DNA of 45,838 bases from Nocardioides sp. ChNu-153 (GCF_030466625.1 NZ_JADEVT010000015.1:41465-87302), one strand, 5' to 3'; positions 17,977 through 26,753 are shown, counted from the stretch's first letter. The notes: generated by a model from the letters alone, not told the origin. Translations and numbers: made by a program.

Positions 17977-18957
17977 TCAGGCCGCTGCCGCACCACCGCG
18001 GCGGGGTACGCCGAGCGCCACCAGGTCGGCGACCACCTCGCCGGGCTCGGTGCGCAGCTCGACGGCCGCGCAGCCGATGACCACGCGCCCCGGACCGCTC
18101 AGCCGACGGTGCCGGCGCTTGTCGGCCACCCAGTGGGCGACCTCGAGGTGGAAGGCACCGTCGACCTCGAGCACCACGACGGTGCCGTCGGCCAGGTCCC
18201 ACTCCGCATCCGTGTAGCGGCGACGGCCCCCGGCGTCGAGGCGCACCCGCTGCCGGTGCGGCGCCACGAGCCCGGCGGCGGCGCACACGACACCCAGGTC
18301 CATCTCGGCGACCGAACCGGCGCCGCCCACCACCTCGACCAGCGCCTCGGCGAGCAGCCGGGCCCGGGGCAGGGGCGCGAGCCGGGGCAGCCAGTCGAGC
18401 AGCTGCTCGCCCGTCGTGACCCGTTGCTGGACGCAGGCGGCGATCAGCCCCGCGGCGGAGCGGGGGTGCCGCAGGCGCGAGGCGGCGAGGAGGGCCGCCG
18501 GCTCGGCGCGGAGCACCGGAAGACCACGGCGGTGCGTCGTCCAGCGCTCGAACGGGCGTCGCGTGCGGTGCACCTCGATCCCGTCGGCGGGCAGGTGCTG
18601 CCCCGTGCGCACCACGACCGACACCTCACGCGTCGACCAGCCGCTGAGCCCGTGCAGGGCGAGGGCGGTCCGACCGGCCAGCGCCGACGGCCCGGACGGG
18701 TGGAGGACGGCGATCCACAGGCGCTGCTCCTCGACCGGCGGACCGCTGGTGGTGCTCACGACGGTGGGCGTGCGGACGACCCACGTGCCGGCGGCGACGC
18801 GTCGGCGTACCTCCTCGCGGTGGAAGCCCAGCTCGCGCAGCTGGTCCCGCGAGACCACGCCGGCCTGCTGGTCGGCGACGGCCCGCAGGGCGGCGAGCTG
18901 CTCCGTCCTGCGGCGCCGCAGCGCGGCGGCGTGGCGGTCGGCGATCTCGTCGGGCAC
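17977..18957 (-). CDS. AbiEi-type winged-helix plus DUF559-like nuclease-fold protein
   Basis: 326 aa. Residues about 28-70 (QQAGVVSRDQLRELGFHREE, RRRVAAGTWVVRT) match the winged-helix start of AbiEi-like antitoxin and DUF559 proteins. The C-terminal ~80 residues (YTDAEWDLADGTVVVLEVDG, then a Lys/Arg-rich helix and VVIGCAAVELR) look like a PD-(D/E)XK restriction-endonuclease fold, with D/E-rich candidates in DAEWD and LEVDG. Such proteins occur in many copies in Nocardioides-like genomes, with unknown function. No AbiEii toxin gene is adjacent. It is bracketed by palindromic elements at 17924-17970 and 19045-19091. Confidence 0.8.
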   Translation of the reverse strand: MPDEIADRHAAALRRRRTEQLAALRAVADQQAGVVSRDQLRELGFHREEVRRRVAAGTWVVRTPTVVSTTSGPPVEEQRLWIAVLHPSGPSALAGRTALALHGLSGWSTREVSVVVRTGQHLPADGIEVHRTRRPFERWTTHRRGLPVLRAEPAALLAASRLRHPRSAAGLIAACVQQRVTTGEQLLDWLPRLAPLPRARLLAEALVEVVGGAGSVAEMDLGVVCAAAGLVAPHRQRVRLDAGGRRRYTDAEWDLADGTVVVLEVDGAFHLEVAHWVADKRRHRRLSGPGRVVIGCAAVELRTEPGEVVADLVALGVPRRGGAAAA

Positions 18958-19044
18958 GCGTCGAGTCTCGACGCGCCGGGCCGTCCCCGCGACCGGCCGT
19001 CCACAGGGGAGAGGGGTCAGCGGTGGCGACGCCTGACCGGGCCG

Positions 19045-19091
19045 GGTCGCGGTACCAGCGGTAGTCGGCGACTATCGCTGCTACCGCGACC
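19045..19091. repeat. 47-bp palindromic element, family A copy 4
   Basis: Arms GGTCGCGGTACCAGCGGTAG and CTATCGCTGCTACCGCGACC, flanked by a further G/C pair. It lies 51 bp downstream of the serA stop and 87 bp upstream of the DUF559-like gene. Nothing else is recognised in 18958-19142. Confidence 0.85.
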
Positions 19092-19142
19092 CCGAGGCCG
19101 CAACCGGCGCGGTCCGCGACCCAGGCGACCCCGGACCAGGCG

Positions 19143-20339
19143 TCAGGAGATGACGCGCAGGCGCACGGTGCCGCCGATGTCCCCCAGCTCGGACAGCGCG
19201 GCGTCGGGGATCGGCGAGTCGGTGTCGGTCACCGCGTAGCCGAGGTCCCCGCGCGTGGCGAGCGACTGGTAGCCGATGTTGATCGCGTGGCGGCCCAGCA
19301 CGTCGTTGAGCGCGGCGAGCACGCCCGGCACGTTCTGGTGCAGGTGCGTGATGCGCTGCGTGTGCGGGGTGCGCTCGGGCATGAGCGTCGGCAGGTTGAC
19401 CGACAGCGAGGTCGCGCCGCGGCGCACGTAGTCGCGCAGCTTGCCGCCGACGAAGCGCCCGATGTCCTCCTGCGCCTCCTCGGTGGAGCCGCCGACGTGC
19501 GGCGTCAGGATCACGTTCGGCAGGTTGCGCAGCGGCGAGTCGAACGCGTCGCCGCGCTTCTTCGGCTCCTTCGGGAACACGTCGACCGCGGCACCGGCGA
19601 GGTGGCCCGACACCAGGGCCGCCCGCAGCGCGTCGTAGTCCACGACGAAGCCGCGCGAGAGGTTGAGGAACAGCGAGCGCGGCCGCATCATCGCGAACTC
19701 GGCCGCCCCGAACACCCCGGCGTTGGCCTCGCGGCCGTCGACGTGCAGCGTCACGGTCTCGGCCACCTCGAGCAGCTCGGCCAGCGAGCTGCAGCGCGTC
19801 GCGTTGCCGAGCGACAGGCGGTCGTCGACGTCGTAGAAGTAGACGCGCATGCCCAGCGCCTCGGCCACGACGGAGAGCTGCGAGCCGATGTTGCCGTAGC
19901 CCACGATGCCCAGCGAGCGCCCGCGGATCTCGTGGCTGCCGTCGGCCGACTTGTCCCACACGCCCGCGTGCAGCGCCTTGTCGCGCTCGGTGAGGCGGCG
20001 CGCCATCGCGATGATGTTCGCGATCGCGAGCTCCACGACGGAGCGGGTGTTGGAGTACGGCGCGTTGAACGTCGCCACGCCGAGCGTCGCGGCGCGGGCG
20101 AGGTCGATCTGGTTGGTGCCGATGCAGAAGGCACCGATGGCCGTCAGGTCCGGGCGCGCGTCGAGGACGCGCTGCGTCACCTCGGTCTTGGAGCGGATGC
20201 CGAGCAGGTCGACGCCCTCGAGGGCCGCGATCAGCTCGTCCTCGTCGAGCGCACCGGAGTGCTCCTCGACGTCGAAGCCGGCCTCCGTGAGGATCTTGCC
20301 GGCGGTCGGGTGCAGGTTCTCCAGCAGCAGGGCTCTCAC
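19143..20339 (-). CDS. serA: D-3-phosphoglycerate dehydrogenase (short ACT-domain form)
   Basis: 398 aa from GTG 20339. Oxidises 3-phosphoglycerate to 3-phosphohydroxypyruvate with NAD, the first step of serine synthesis. The NAD motif is GIVGYGNIGSQLSVVAEALG (about residue 150), with catalytic Arg in NLSRGFVVD, Glu/His pair in the HVGGSTEEAQ region, and a C-terminal ACT domain (about 325-398, ending GGTVRLRVIS) for serine feedback. The length and architecture match the E. coli type rather than the longer mycobacterial SerA. The gene is transcribed divergently from the 369-aa hypothetical. Confidence 0.93.
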   Translation of the reverse strand: MRALLLENLHPTAGKILTEAGFDVEEHSGALDEDELIAALEGVDLLGIRSKTEVTQRVLDARPDLTAIGAFCIGTNQIDLARAATLGVATFNAPYSNTRSVVELAIANIIAMARRLTERDKALHAGVWDKSADGSHEIRGRSLGIVGYGNIGSQLSVVAEALGMRVYFYDVDDRLSLGNATRCSSLAELLEVAETVTLHVDGREANAGVFGAAEFAMMRPRSLFLNLSRGFVVDYDALRAALVSGHLAGAAVDVFPKEPKKRGDAFDSPLRNLPNVILTPHVGGSTEEAQEDIGRFVGGKLRDYVRRGATSLSVNLPTLMPERTPHTQRITHLHQNVPGVLAALNDVLGRHAINIGYQSLATRGDLGYAVTDTDSPIPDAALSELGDIGGTVRLRVIS

Positions 20340-20431
20340 GTCCCCTACTTTCCCACTCCCCACCGGCCTGGGGCACATCCGCGCGGATGGTGGGACGCCG
20401 TCCTGGTCCGGGCCGGTTCGCCCGGGGTTCG

Positions 20432-20437
20432 TACCGT
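20432..20437 (+). promoter_or_regulatory. -10 box, probable leaderless promoter
   Basis: TACCGT ends 6 nt before ATG 20444. Confidence 0.45.
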
Positions 20438-20443
20438 GGCGAG

Positions 20444-21553
20444 ATGAGCACCCCCCTCCTCGTGCGCCGCAGCGCCTCCCGCCGTGCCCTCGTCGACGAG
20501 CTCGCGCAGCGGTACGGCGGACGCCCCGGCCTCGGCGCCCTCCTCTCCGACCTGCCCGGCCGCGCCCACCGGGCCCCCTGGGCGCGCCTGCTCGGCCACC
20601 GGGTGGAGCAGGCGTGGGGCTGGGAGGCCGCGGACCGCCGTACCGCCCAGTGGTGGCCCCAGGGCGTCACGACCTCCGGCGACGCCACCGCGCTGGGGAG
20701 CACCCCGGCCGGCCTGGAGGGACGCCGCGTGGCGGTGGTGAGCTGGTACGCCAAGCCCGTCCCCGGCCCGGCCGGGAAGGACGAGAAGCACGGGGTGCGC
20801 CTGACGTTCCTCGACCTCGACAGCCTGCGCTACCGGCACGTGCTGCTCGTGAGGCCGGTACGGCGCGAGGACGGGCAGGTGGGCCTCGAGCCGGTGACCG
20901 CCCACGCGGGCGGCATCGTCTGGGCCGGGTCGTGGATCCACGTCGCGGCCACCGGGAAGGGCTGCGTCTCGGCCCACCTCGACGACCTGCTGTGGCTGCC
21001 CGAGGGCGAGGAGGACACCGCGCACGGCTACCGCTGGGTGCTGCCGACCCGCGTCGACCACCGCGGCGGCGTGGAGGAGCCAGCACCCACGAGCGCGCAG
21101 CCCGGCGCGGAGGTCGAGAAGCTGCGCTGGTCGTTCCTCTCGCTGGCCGAGGGGACGCAGGGGCCGTCGCTGCTGGTGGGCGAGTACGGGCGGGGCGAGA
21201 AGTCGACGCGGGTGGCGCGCTTCCCGCTGGGCCCCGACGGGGTCCCGGCGGGCTCGCCGGGCGACCGCCGCACGACGTACGCGAGCGAGGTCGTCGAGAC
21301 CGGCGTGAAGGGCATGCAGGGCGTCGCCGACGTCGCGGGCCGCCTCCACGTCACCACCTCCCACGGCCCGTGGGGCGCGGGGAGCCTCGTGACGGCGCAG
21401 CACGGGGCGGGCCTCGCCGGGGCGACCTGGCGGCGCACCGCGGCCGCGACGCCCATGGGTCCGGAGGACCTGTCGTGGTCGCTGGGCCGGCTGTGGGTGC
21501 CGACCGAGCACCCGCGGCGCCGGTGGCTGGTCGCGGTGCGACCGGTGGGCTGA
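20444..21553 (+). CDS. hypothetical protein, possible beta-rich repeat fold
   Basis: 369 aa. I do not recognise a named family. There is no signal peptide or membrane helix. Alternating short strands with Trp/Gly turns (GIVWAGSWIHVAATGKGCVS, DDLLWLPEGEEDTAHGYRWV, LRWSFLSLAEGTQGPSLLVG, SWSLGRLWVPTEHPRRRWLV) suggest a beta-propeller-like protein, which is inference. ATG 20444 is chosen because of the -10 box 6 nt upstream. The last five codons and stop are part of a short direct duplication (21538-21578). Confidence 0.7.
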   Translation: MSTPLLVRRSASRRALVDELAQRYGGRPGLGALLSDLPGRAHRAPWARLLGHRVEQAWGWEAADRRTAQWWPQGVTTSGDATALGSTPAGLEGRRVAVVSWYAKPVPGPAGKDEKHGVRLTFLDLDSLRYRHVLLVRPVRREDGQVGLEPVTAHAGGIVWAGSWIHVAATGKGCVSAHLDDLLWLPEGEEDTAHGYRWVLPTRVDHRGGVEEPAPTSAQPGAEVEKLRWSFLSLAEGTQGPSLLVGEYGRGEKSTRVARFPLGPDGVPAGSPGDRRTTYASEVVETGVKGMQGVADVAGRLHVTTSHGPWGAGSLVTAQHGAGLAGATWRRTAAATPMGPEDLSWSLGRLWVPTEHPRRRWLVAVRPVG

Positions 21554-21578
21554 GGGCACTGCGACCCGTGGGCTGAGG
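21538..21578 (+). repeat. tandem 18-bp direct repeat over a stop codon
   Basis: GCGACCGGTGGGCTGAGG (21538-21555) and GCGACCCGTGGGCTGAGG (21561-21578) differ at one base and are spaced by a 23-bp period. The first copy encodes the final residues and stop of the upstream gene, and the second copy is noncoding. Confidence 0.7.
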
Positions 21579-21581
21579 CCT

Positions 21582-22406
21582 TCAGCCGCGCGGCACGCGG
21601 GCCAGCTGGCGCGCCTGGGCGACGAGGCGGCCGGCGGAGTCCCAGACCTCGCAGTCCTCCTCGAAGAACCCGCCGGCGACGTTGCGGGTGGCCTGGCGCA
21701 CGCGCAGCCACCCGGGGGCCGGTACGGCGCGCACGTGCGCCGTCAGCTGCACGGTCGGGGCCCAGCCCGGCCGGCCGAGGTCGAAGGTGACGGGCGGCAT
21801 CGCGTCGAGCGTCATGAGCAGCGACAGCGGGTCGGGCTCGCGGTCGGCGAGGCGGAACCACGCCTGCAGCGCGCCCCGGCCCGACGGACGTCCGGCGATC
21901 CACCCGGCGCAGGCGGGGTCGAAGCGCATCTCGAACCGCTCGACGAGCGGGGCGAGGCGGCGGAACTCCTCGGGCGCCGACGACGAGGCCGGGCACTTCT
22001 CGACCGGGGGCAGGGCGGGCGGGGCGCCCGTCGTACCCACCTCGTCGGTCAGCGCCCCCAGGTCGCCGAAGGTGGCGAGGGCGGTGATGCGCGTCGTACC
22101 GCCCTGGGCCACCTCTGCCGCCACCGTGGTGAGCGTGCCGCGGCGCACGACCCGGGTCACCAGCTCGGCGGGGCCCTCGACGCAGGCGCCGACGTATGTC
22201 GCGGCCACCGCGACCGGGTCGGGCCGCTCGGGCACCGTCGCGCGGACCGCGGAGCCGATCAGGGCCAGCAGGAAGCCCCCGTTGATGCCGCCGCCGACGG
22301 ACCAGCCGCCCGGCAGGTGCGCGGTGAAACGGCGCTCGTCGTCGCCCTCCTCCCCGGCGCCCGGGGTCAGGGTCAGGTCGCGGTCGAAGGCGGACTGCTC
22401 GCTCAC
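21582..22406 (-). CDS. thioesterase-family protein (double hot-dog, TesB-like)
   Basis: 274 aa from GTG. The N-terminal half has the hot-dog start GGWSVGGGINGGFLLALIG and the C-terminal half a second hot-dog unit (LSLLMTLDAMPPVTFDLGRP, VQLTAHVRAVPAPGWLRVRQ). This is the layout of actinobacterial acyl-CoA thioesterase domain proteins. The probable reaction is hydrolysis of an acyl-CoA of unknown chain. It stands alone and convergent with the upstream hypothetical (28-bp gap). Confidence 0.85.
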   Translation of the reverse strand: MSEQSAFDRDLTLTPGAGEEGDDERRFTAHLPGGWSVGGGINGGFLLALIGSAVRATVPERPDPVAVAATYVGACVEGPAELVTRVVRRGTLTTVAAEVAQGGTTRITALATFGDLGALTDEVGTTGAPPALPPVEKCPASSSAPEEFRRLAPLVERFEMRFDPACAGWIAGRPSGRGALQAWFRLADREPDPLSLLMTLDAMPPVTFDLGRPGWAPTVQLTAHVRAVPAPGWLRVRQATRNVAGGFFEEDCEVWDSAGRLVAQARQLARVPRG

Positions 22407-22413
22407 GGCGCGG

Positions 22414-22419
22414 AGCCTA
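22414..22419 (-). promoter_or_regulatory. -10 box, probable leaderless promoter of thioesterase
   Basis: Minus-strand TAGGCT ends 7 nt before GTG 22406. Confidence 0.5.
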
Positions 22420-22455
22420 CGTGCGCACGAATCGGCGCGGACGGCCCCCCGCCCC

Positions 22456-22461
22456 TAGACT
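22456..22461 (+). promoter_or_regulatory. candidate -10 of typA
   Basis: TAGACT, about 55 nt before the typA ATG, giving a conventional leader of roughly 48 nt that contains a small GGCCCnnnGGGCC-type hairpin. No clear -35 is visible. Confidence 0.4.
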
Positions 22462-22515
22462 CCTGGAGGCCCCTCGGGCCTTCCCACCCTTCGACGGAAG
22501 CGACGCATCCTCACC

Positions 22516-24402
22516 ATGACCACCCTCCGTTCCGACCTGCGCAACGTCGCGATCGTCGCGCACGTCGACCACGGCAAGACGACCCTCGTCGACGCGATGC
22601 TCCGCCAGGCCGGCGCCTTCACCGCCCACCAGGCCGAGAGCGTCGCCGAGCGCGTCATGGACTCCGGGGACCTGGAGCGCGAGAAGGGCATCACGATCCT
22701 CGCGAAGAACACCGCAGTGCACTACGCGGGTCCCGCGGCCGACGGCAAGCCGATGACGATCAACATCATCGACACCCCGGGCCACGCGGACTTCGGCGGC
22801 GAGGTCGAGCGCGGCCTGTCGATGGTCGACGGCATCGTGCTGCTGGTCGACGCCTCCGAGGGCCCGCTCCCCCAGACCCGCTTCGTGCTGCGCAAGGCGC
22901 TCAACGCCGACATGCCGGTGATCCTGGTCGTCAACAAGACCGACCGCGGCGACGCCCGCATCGCCGAGGTCGTGGACGAGACCTACGAGCTGTTCATGGA
23001 CCTGCTCGACGAGAGCCACAGCCAGGACGCGCTCGACTTCCCCGTCGTCTACGCCTCGGGCCGCGCCGGTGTCGCCGGTCTCGACCAGCCGGAGAACGGC
23101 GAGCTGCCCGACTCCCCCGACCTCGAGCCGCTGTTCAAGACGATCCTCGAGACCATCCCGGCCCCGACCTACACCGAGGGCGCGCCGCTGCAGGCGCACG
23201 TCACCAACCTCGACTCCTCGCCGTTCCTCGGTCGCCTCGCGCTGCTGCGCATCCACGAGGGCAACCTGAAGAAGGGCCAGACCGTCGCGTGGATGAAGCG
23301 CGACGGGGACGTCAAGAACGTCCGCATCACCGAGCTGCTCGTCACCGAGGGCCTCGAGCGCAAGCCCGGCGAGTCGGCCGGTCCCGGCGACATCGTCGCC
23401 GTCGCGGGCATCCCCGACATCACCATCGGCGAGACGCTGGCCGACCCGGAGAACCCGGTCGCGCTGCCGCTCATCCACGTCGACGAGCCGGCCATCTCGA
23501 TGGTCATCGGCACCAACACCTCGCCCCTGGTCGGCCGGGTGAAGGGCTCGAAGGTCACCGCGCGCCTCGTGAAGGACCGCCTCGACTCCGAGCTCATCGG
23601 CAACGTGAGCCTGCGGGTGCTCCCGACCGAGCGTCCCGACGCCTGGGAGGTGCAGGGCCGCGGCGAGCTGGCGCTGGCCATCCTGGTGGAGCAGATGCGC
23701 CGCGAGGGCTTCGAGCTCACCGTCGGCAAGCCGCAGGTGGTCACGAAGGAGATCGACGGCAAGCTGCACGAGCCCGTCGAGCGCCTGACCATCGACGCGC
23801 CGGAGGAGTACCTCGGCACGATCACCGAGCTGCTCGCCACCCGCAAGGGCCGCATGGAGCAGATGACGAACCACGGCACCGGCTGGGTCCGGATGGAGTT
23901 CCTCGTCCCCGCGCGCGGCCTCATCGGCTTCCGCACCGAGTTCCTCACCGACACCCGCGGCACGGGCATCGCCCACCACATCTCCGAGGGCTACGAGCCG
24001 TGGGCCGGCGAGATCCGCTCGCGCAACAACGGCTCGCTCGTCGCCGACCGCAAGGGCGCCGCGACGGCGTACGCCATGACCTCGCTGCAGGAGCGCGGCG
24101 TCATGTTCGTCGAGCCCGCGACGGAGGTCTACGAGGGCATGATCGTCGGCGAGAACTCCCGCGCCGACGACATGGACGTCAACATCACCAAGGAGAAGCA
24201 GCAGACCAACATCCGGTCCGCCACCTCCGACAACTTCGAGAAGCTGATCCCGCCGAAGAAGCTGTCGCTGGAGCAGTGCCTGGAGTTCTGCCGCGACGAC
24301 GAGTGCGTCGAGGTCACGCCGGAGATGGTCCGCATCCGCAAGGTCGTCCTCGACCAGAACGAGCGCGCCAAGATGGCGTCGCGGGCCCGCAAGTCGAAGT
24401 GA
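22516..24402 (+). CDS. typA: ribosome-associated translational GTPase TypA/BipA
   Basis: 628 aa. Translational GTPase that binds the 70S ribosome and helps ribosome assembly and stress adaptation. G1 P-loop AHVDHGKTT (residues 15-23), switch [17 protein letters not shown]3 [10 protein letters not shown] (about 76), and G4 NKTD (about 136). Later come the EF-G-like domains III and V and the BipA-specific C-terminal domain ([59 protein letters not shown]). Length and domains are complete. Followed by a strong hairpin at 24442. Confidence 0.97.
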   Translation: MTTLRSDLRNVAIVAHVDHGKTTLVDAMLRQAGAFTAHQAESVAERVMDSGDLEREKGITILAKNTAVHYAGPAADGKPMTINIIDTPGHADFGGEVERGLSMVDGIVLLVDASEGPLPQTRFVLRKALNADMPVILVVNKTDRGDARIAEVVDETYELFMDLLDESHSQDALDFPVVYASGRAGVAGLDQPENGELPDSPDLEPLFKTILETIPAPTYTEGAPLQAHVTNLDSSPFLGRLALLRIHEGNLKKGQTVAWMKRDGDVKNVRITELLVTEGLERKPGESAGPGDIVAVAGIPDITIGETLADPENPVALPLIHVDEPAISMVIGTNTSPLVGRVKGSKVTARLVKDRLDSELIGNVSLRVLPTERPDAWEVQGRGELALAILVEQMRREGFELTVGKPQVVTKEIDGKLHEPVERLTIDAPEEYLGTITELLATRKGRMEQMTNHGTGWVRMEFLVPARGLIGFRTEFLTDTRGTGIAHHISEGYEPWAGEIRSRNNGSLVADRKGAATAYAMTSLQERGVMFVEPATEVYEGMIVGENSRADDMDVNITKEKQQTNIRSATSDNFEKLIPPKKLSLEQCLEFCRDDECVEVTPEMVRIRKVVLDQNERAKMASRARKSK

Positions 24403-24441
24403 CCCCGGGCGCCCCGCGCGCCTGAGCCACCCCAGCTCCAC

Positions 24442-24476
24442 CACCGCCCCGTCCGGGTCTCCCGGGCGGGGCGGTG
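24442..24476 (+). terminator. hairpin after typA
   Basis: A 16-bp stem (CACCGCCCCGTCCGGG against CCCGGGCGGGGCGGTG, one G-U pair) with a 3-nt loop, followed by TCGTT. It lies 39 bp after the typA stop and 26 bp before the convergent gene's stop, so it may act in both directions. Confidence 0.75.
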
Positions 24477-24502
24477 TCGTTCGTGGGTCCGTCAGGCGGG
24501 GC

Positions 24503-25111
24503 TCAGGCGGCGCGGAGCCGCACGACCCAGTACTGCACGCCGTACGGCGCGTCGTCGTGCAGCACCTGCGCGGTCCAGGTGAGCCCCGTCGCGGCGACGG
24601 CGGCCAGGTGGCGCCCGAGCGCCGCGAGCGGCGCGACGTCGGCCCACAGGGCGGCGGCCAGGGCGAGGTCGAGGCCCGCGAGGGCCTGCGCGTCGGCGGA
24701 CGCGAGCGCGGCCCCGACAGCGGCGTCGAAACCCTCGGCGCGCTCGTCGAGGTGGCCCGGCGCCTTCTCGGTGCGGGTCGCGGACCCGTTGGCCACGACG
24801 AGCAGTCGTCCGGCGTCGGCCGGCACCTCGCCGGCCACCCGGGCGTCGACCTCGCGCACGTCCGTCGCGCCGGCCTCGGCGAGCAGGTGCCGCGCGACCC
24901 GCAGGCCGACCGCGGGGCCGGCGCTGCGGCGTACCTCCGCGGGGGTGGGCGGGCTCGCCAGCACGGTGACGGGCTGCGGGGGCTCCCCCACCAGCCCGGG
25001 TACGGCGGCGCGCACCGCTGCGCGCAGGTCCGCCACCGGGTCCACGAGACCCGCGTGCTCGGGCAGCAGCGCGGGCACGCCCGGGACGACGAGGACGTCG
25101 TGCGCGGGCAC
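24503..25111 (-). CDS. class III extradiol dioxygenase subunit B-like protein
   Basis: 202 aa from GTG 25111, which follows the previous gene's stop by one base. The fold is that of LigB-like proteins: VPGVPALLPEHAG at the start, LLVVANGSATRTEKAPGHLD (about residue 105) and VLHDDAPYGVQYWVVRL at the end. Actinobacterial members are routinely annotated this way, but no aromatic pathway is nearby and the iron-ligand His residues are not obvious, so dioxygenase activity is doubtful. It is the third gene of the LCP operon. Confidence 0.8.
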   Translation of the reverse strand: MPAHDVLVVPGVPALLPEHAGLVDPVADLRAAVRAAVPGLVGEPPQPVTVLASPPTPAEVRRSAGPAVGLRVARHLLAEAGATDVREVDARVAGEVPADAGRLLVVANGSATRTEKAPGHLDERAEGFDAAVGAALASADAQALAGLDLALAAALWADVAPLAALGRHLAAVAATGLTWTAQVLHDDAPYGVQYWVVRLRAA

Positions 25112-25112
25112 C

Positions 25113-25325
25113 TCAGCCGCCGTGGTGCGGCGGCACCTGGGCACGCAGCCACGCGTCGCCGGCGGCCTCGCCGGACCCGGGGCCCTCGCGGTCGTCCCGG
25201 TCGTCGCTCGTCTGCTCCGGCAGCGTCTCGCCGAAGACCGCGGCGAGGCGCCGGCGGCGCTGCTCGGGGGTCTCGGGGGTCCCCGGGGTGCTCCCGGCGC
25301 CCTCCGGTGCGGACGGACCCGGCAT
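25113..25325 (-). CDS. small conserved hypothetical protein of the LCP operon
   Basis: 70 aa, starting at ATG 25325 which overlaps the LCP stop (TGATG). A Pro/Gly-rich start, then a basic helix EQRRRRLAAVFGETLPEQTS, an acidic linker and the ending WLRAQVPPHHGG. The RRRR-LAAVFG and WLR-PPHHG blocks look conserved in related actinobacteria (from memory). Function is unknown. Tight overlap on both sides argues it is a real, translationally coupled gene. Confidence 0.7.
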   Translation of the reverse strand: MPGPSAPEGAGSTPGTPETPEQRRRRLAAVFGETLPEQTSDDRDDREGPGSGEAAGDAWLRAQVPPHHGG

Positions 25326-26530
25326 CAGGCGCAGAGGCCGTTCTGCTCGGCGATCTCCTCGGGCGTCAGCGCCTCGGCGGGGTCGCTGTCGGTCGGCTCC
25401 GAGGTGGCGGAGTCGGTGTCCGTCGGCTCGGAGGTGGCGGACGAGCTCGGCGGGGCGGTGGTGGACGGCGCGGCCGTCCCGCTGCCGCCCGGCGCGATCG
25501 TGCCGGTCGAGTCCGTCGCCGTGATCGCCTCGCCGAGGAACTCCCCGGTGAGGGGCTGGTCGGTGCGCACGAGCTCCCAGAGGTCGTCGGCCTCCTCGGT
25601 CCACACCAGGCGGTTCGGGTCGGGCGCGTACTCCTCGTTCGGCACGGTGATGAAGGTGATCTGGTCGAGCCCGATGCCGTTGAGCTGCAGCCCGAGGTTG
25701 CCCAGCTTGGCGAGGCTGCGGTACTCCGACGAGATCGTCATGGAGCCGGTCACGGCCTGGAGGAAGCCGCTGACGCGGTTCGGGTTCGTCAGGGTGTCGG
25801 CCGAGACCACCTTGTTCACCATCGACGCGAGGAACGCCTGCTGGCGCTTGATGCGCCCCAGGTCGCCGTTGGGCGAGCCCTGGTGCCGCTCGCGCACGTA
25901 GTCGAGCGCCTGCTCCCCCGTGGCGTTGTAGGTGCCCTCCGGGAGGCTGATGTTGTACTGCTCGTCCTCGATCTCGTTCGGCACGCAGATCTCGACGCCG
26001 TCGATGGCGTCGACCATCCGCTCGAAGCCCTCGAAGTCCATCTCGACGACGGCGTCGATCGGCACGTCCGTCAGCGTCTCGAGCGTCTTGACCGTGCAGA
26101 TGGCGCCGCCGGCACTGTACGCCGTGTTGAACATGACCATCTCCTCGCCGGGGACGGTCTCGGAGTTGTCGTCCACGCAGTCGGGGCGGTCGACGAGCGC
26201 GTCGCGCGGCAGGCTGATGCCGTAGGCGAAGTCGCGGTCGGCCGAGACGTGCATGAGGATCGTGGTGTCGGAGCGACGGCCGCCCTCGTCCTCCTTGTCG
26301 GAGCCGACGAGGAGGATGTCGAGCGGCTCGCCGTCGGCGACCTGCTCGGGCCGCTCGTAGTCGAACTGCTCCTCCTCGTTCGCGAACTCACCCAGGTTGC
26401 TCTCGAGCTGGCGGTAGAGGAAGGTGACGCTCAGCGCCGTGACGAGGGCCAGGGTGAACGCCGTGCCGAGGACGGCGCGCAGCACCGTGTGCCGGCGCTT
26501 GCGCCGGGCACGCCGCTTGGGGGTGGACAT
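25325..26530 (-). CDS. LytR-CpsA-Psr (LCP) family ligase
   Basis: 401 aa. LCP proteins transfer undecaprenyl-linked polymers such as arabinogalactan or wall teichoic acid onto peptidoglycan outside the membrane. A basic cytosolic start and one helix (about residues 17-38) precede the LCP domain: DILLVGSDKEDEGGRRSDTT (about 75-94), GISLPRDALVD with the key Arg, and QALDYVRERHQGSPNGDLGR then IKRQQAFL (about 215-245). A Thr/Ser/Pro-rich tail includes a near-repeat of ATSEPTD (twice). The start has AGGAG 8 nt upstream of ATG 26530. It heads a three-gene operon. Confidence 0.92.
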   Translation of the reverse strand: MSTPKRRARRKRRHTVLRAVLGTAFTLALVTALSVTFLYRQLESNLGEFANEEEQFDYERPEQVADGEPLDILLVGSDKEDEGGRRSDTTILMHVSADRDFAYGISLPRDALVDRPDCVDDNSETVPGEEMVMFNTAYSAGGAICTVKTLETLTDVPIDAVVEMDFEGFERMVDAIDGVEICVPNEIEDEQYNISLPEGTYNATGEQALDYVRERHQGSPNGDLGRIKRQQAFLASMVNKVVSADTLTNPNRVSGFLQAVTGSMTISSEYRSLAKLGNLGLQLNGIGLDQITFITVPNEEYAPDPNRLVWTEEADDLWELVRTDQPLTGEFLGEAITATDSTGTIAPGGSGTAAPSTTAPPSSSATSEPTDTDSATSEPTDSDPAEALTPEEIAEQNGLCA

Positions 26531-26564
26531 CGGTCTGCTCCTGGATGCTCGTCGGGCCACGCGA

Positions 26565-26570
26565 AATCTA
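26565..26570 (-). promoter_or_regulatory. candidate -10 of the LCP operon
   Basis: Minus-strand TAGATT about 35 nt before ATG 26530, leaving a leader with a normal ribosome site. A TTGGCG lies only 8 nt further upstream, too close for a -35. Confidence 0.35.
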
Positions 26571-26677
26571 CGCGGAACCGCCAAGTCGTCGCGTATCGGC
26601 GCATGGAGCGGCGACCGGTGGGTACCCACGCACCGCCTGCGAGCCCCCCGCCCGGCGGTGGCAAGATTGCCCGCGCG

Positions 26678-26753
26678 GCCCCAGTAGCTCAGCGGATAGA
26701 GCAGCCGCCTCCTAAGCGAAAGGTCGCAGGTTCGACTCCTGCCTGGGGCACCA
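26678..26753 (+). tRNA. tRNA-Arg (anticodon CCU)
   Basis: 76 nt with encoded CCA. Acceptor GCCCCAG pairs fully with CTGGGGC, the D-stem GCTC with GAGC, and the T-stem GCAGG with CCTGC around TTCGACT. The anticodon loop CTCCTAA gives CCU (26711-26713), reading AGG. The anticodon stem is odd: only three Watson-Crick pairs near the loop, with G27-A43 and C28-A42 mismatches at the top. It reads arginine AGG codons, rare in such GC-rich genes. Confidence 0.93.

Noticed and set aside
18958..19142. Toxin-antitoxin partner next to the AbiEi-like protein
   Set aside because: No AbiEii nucleotidyltransferase reading frame is present; only a palindrome lies here.
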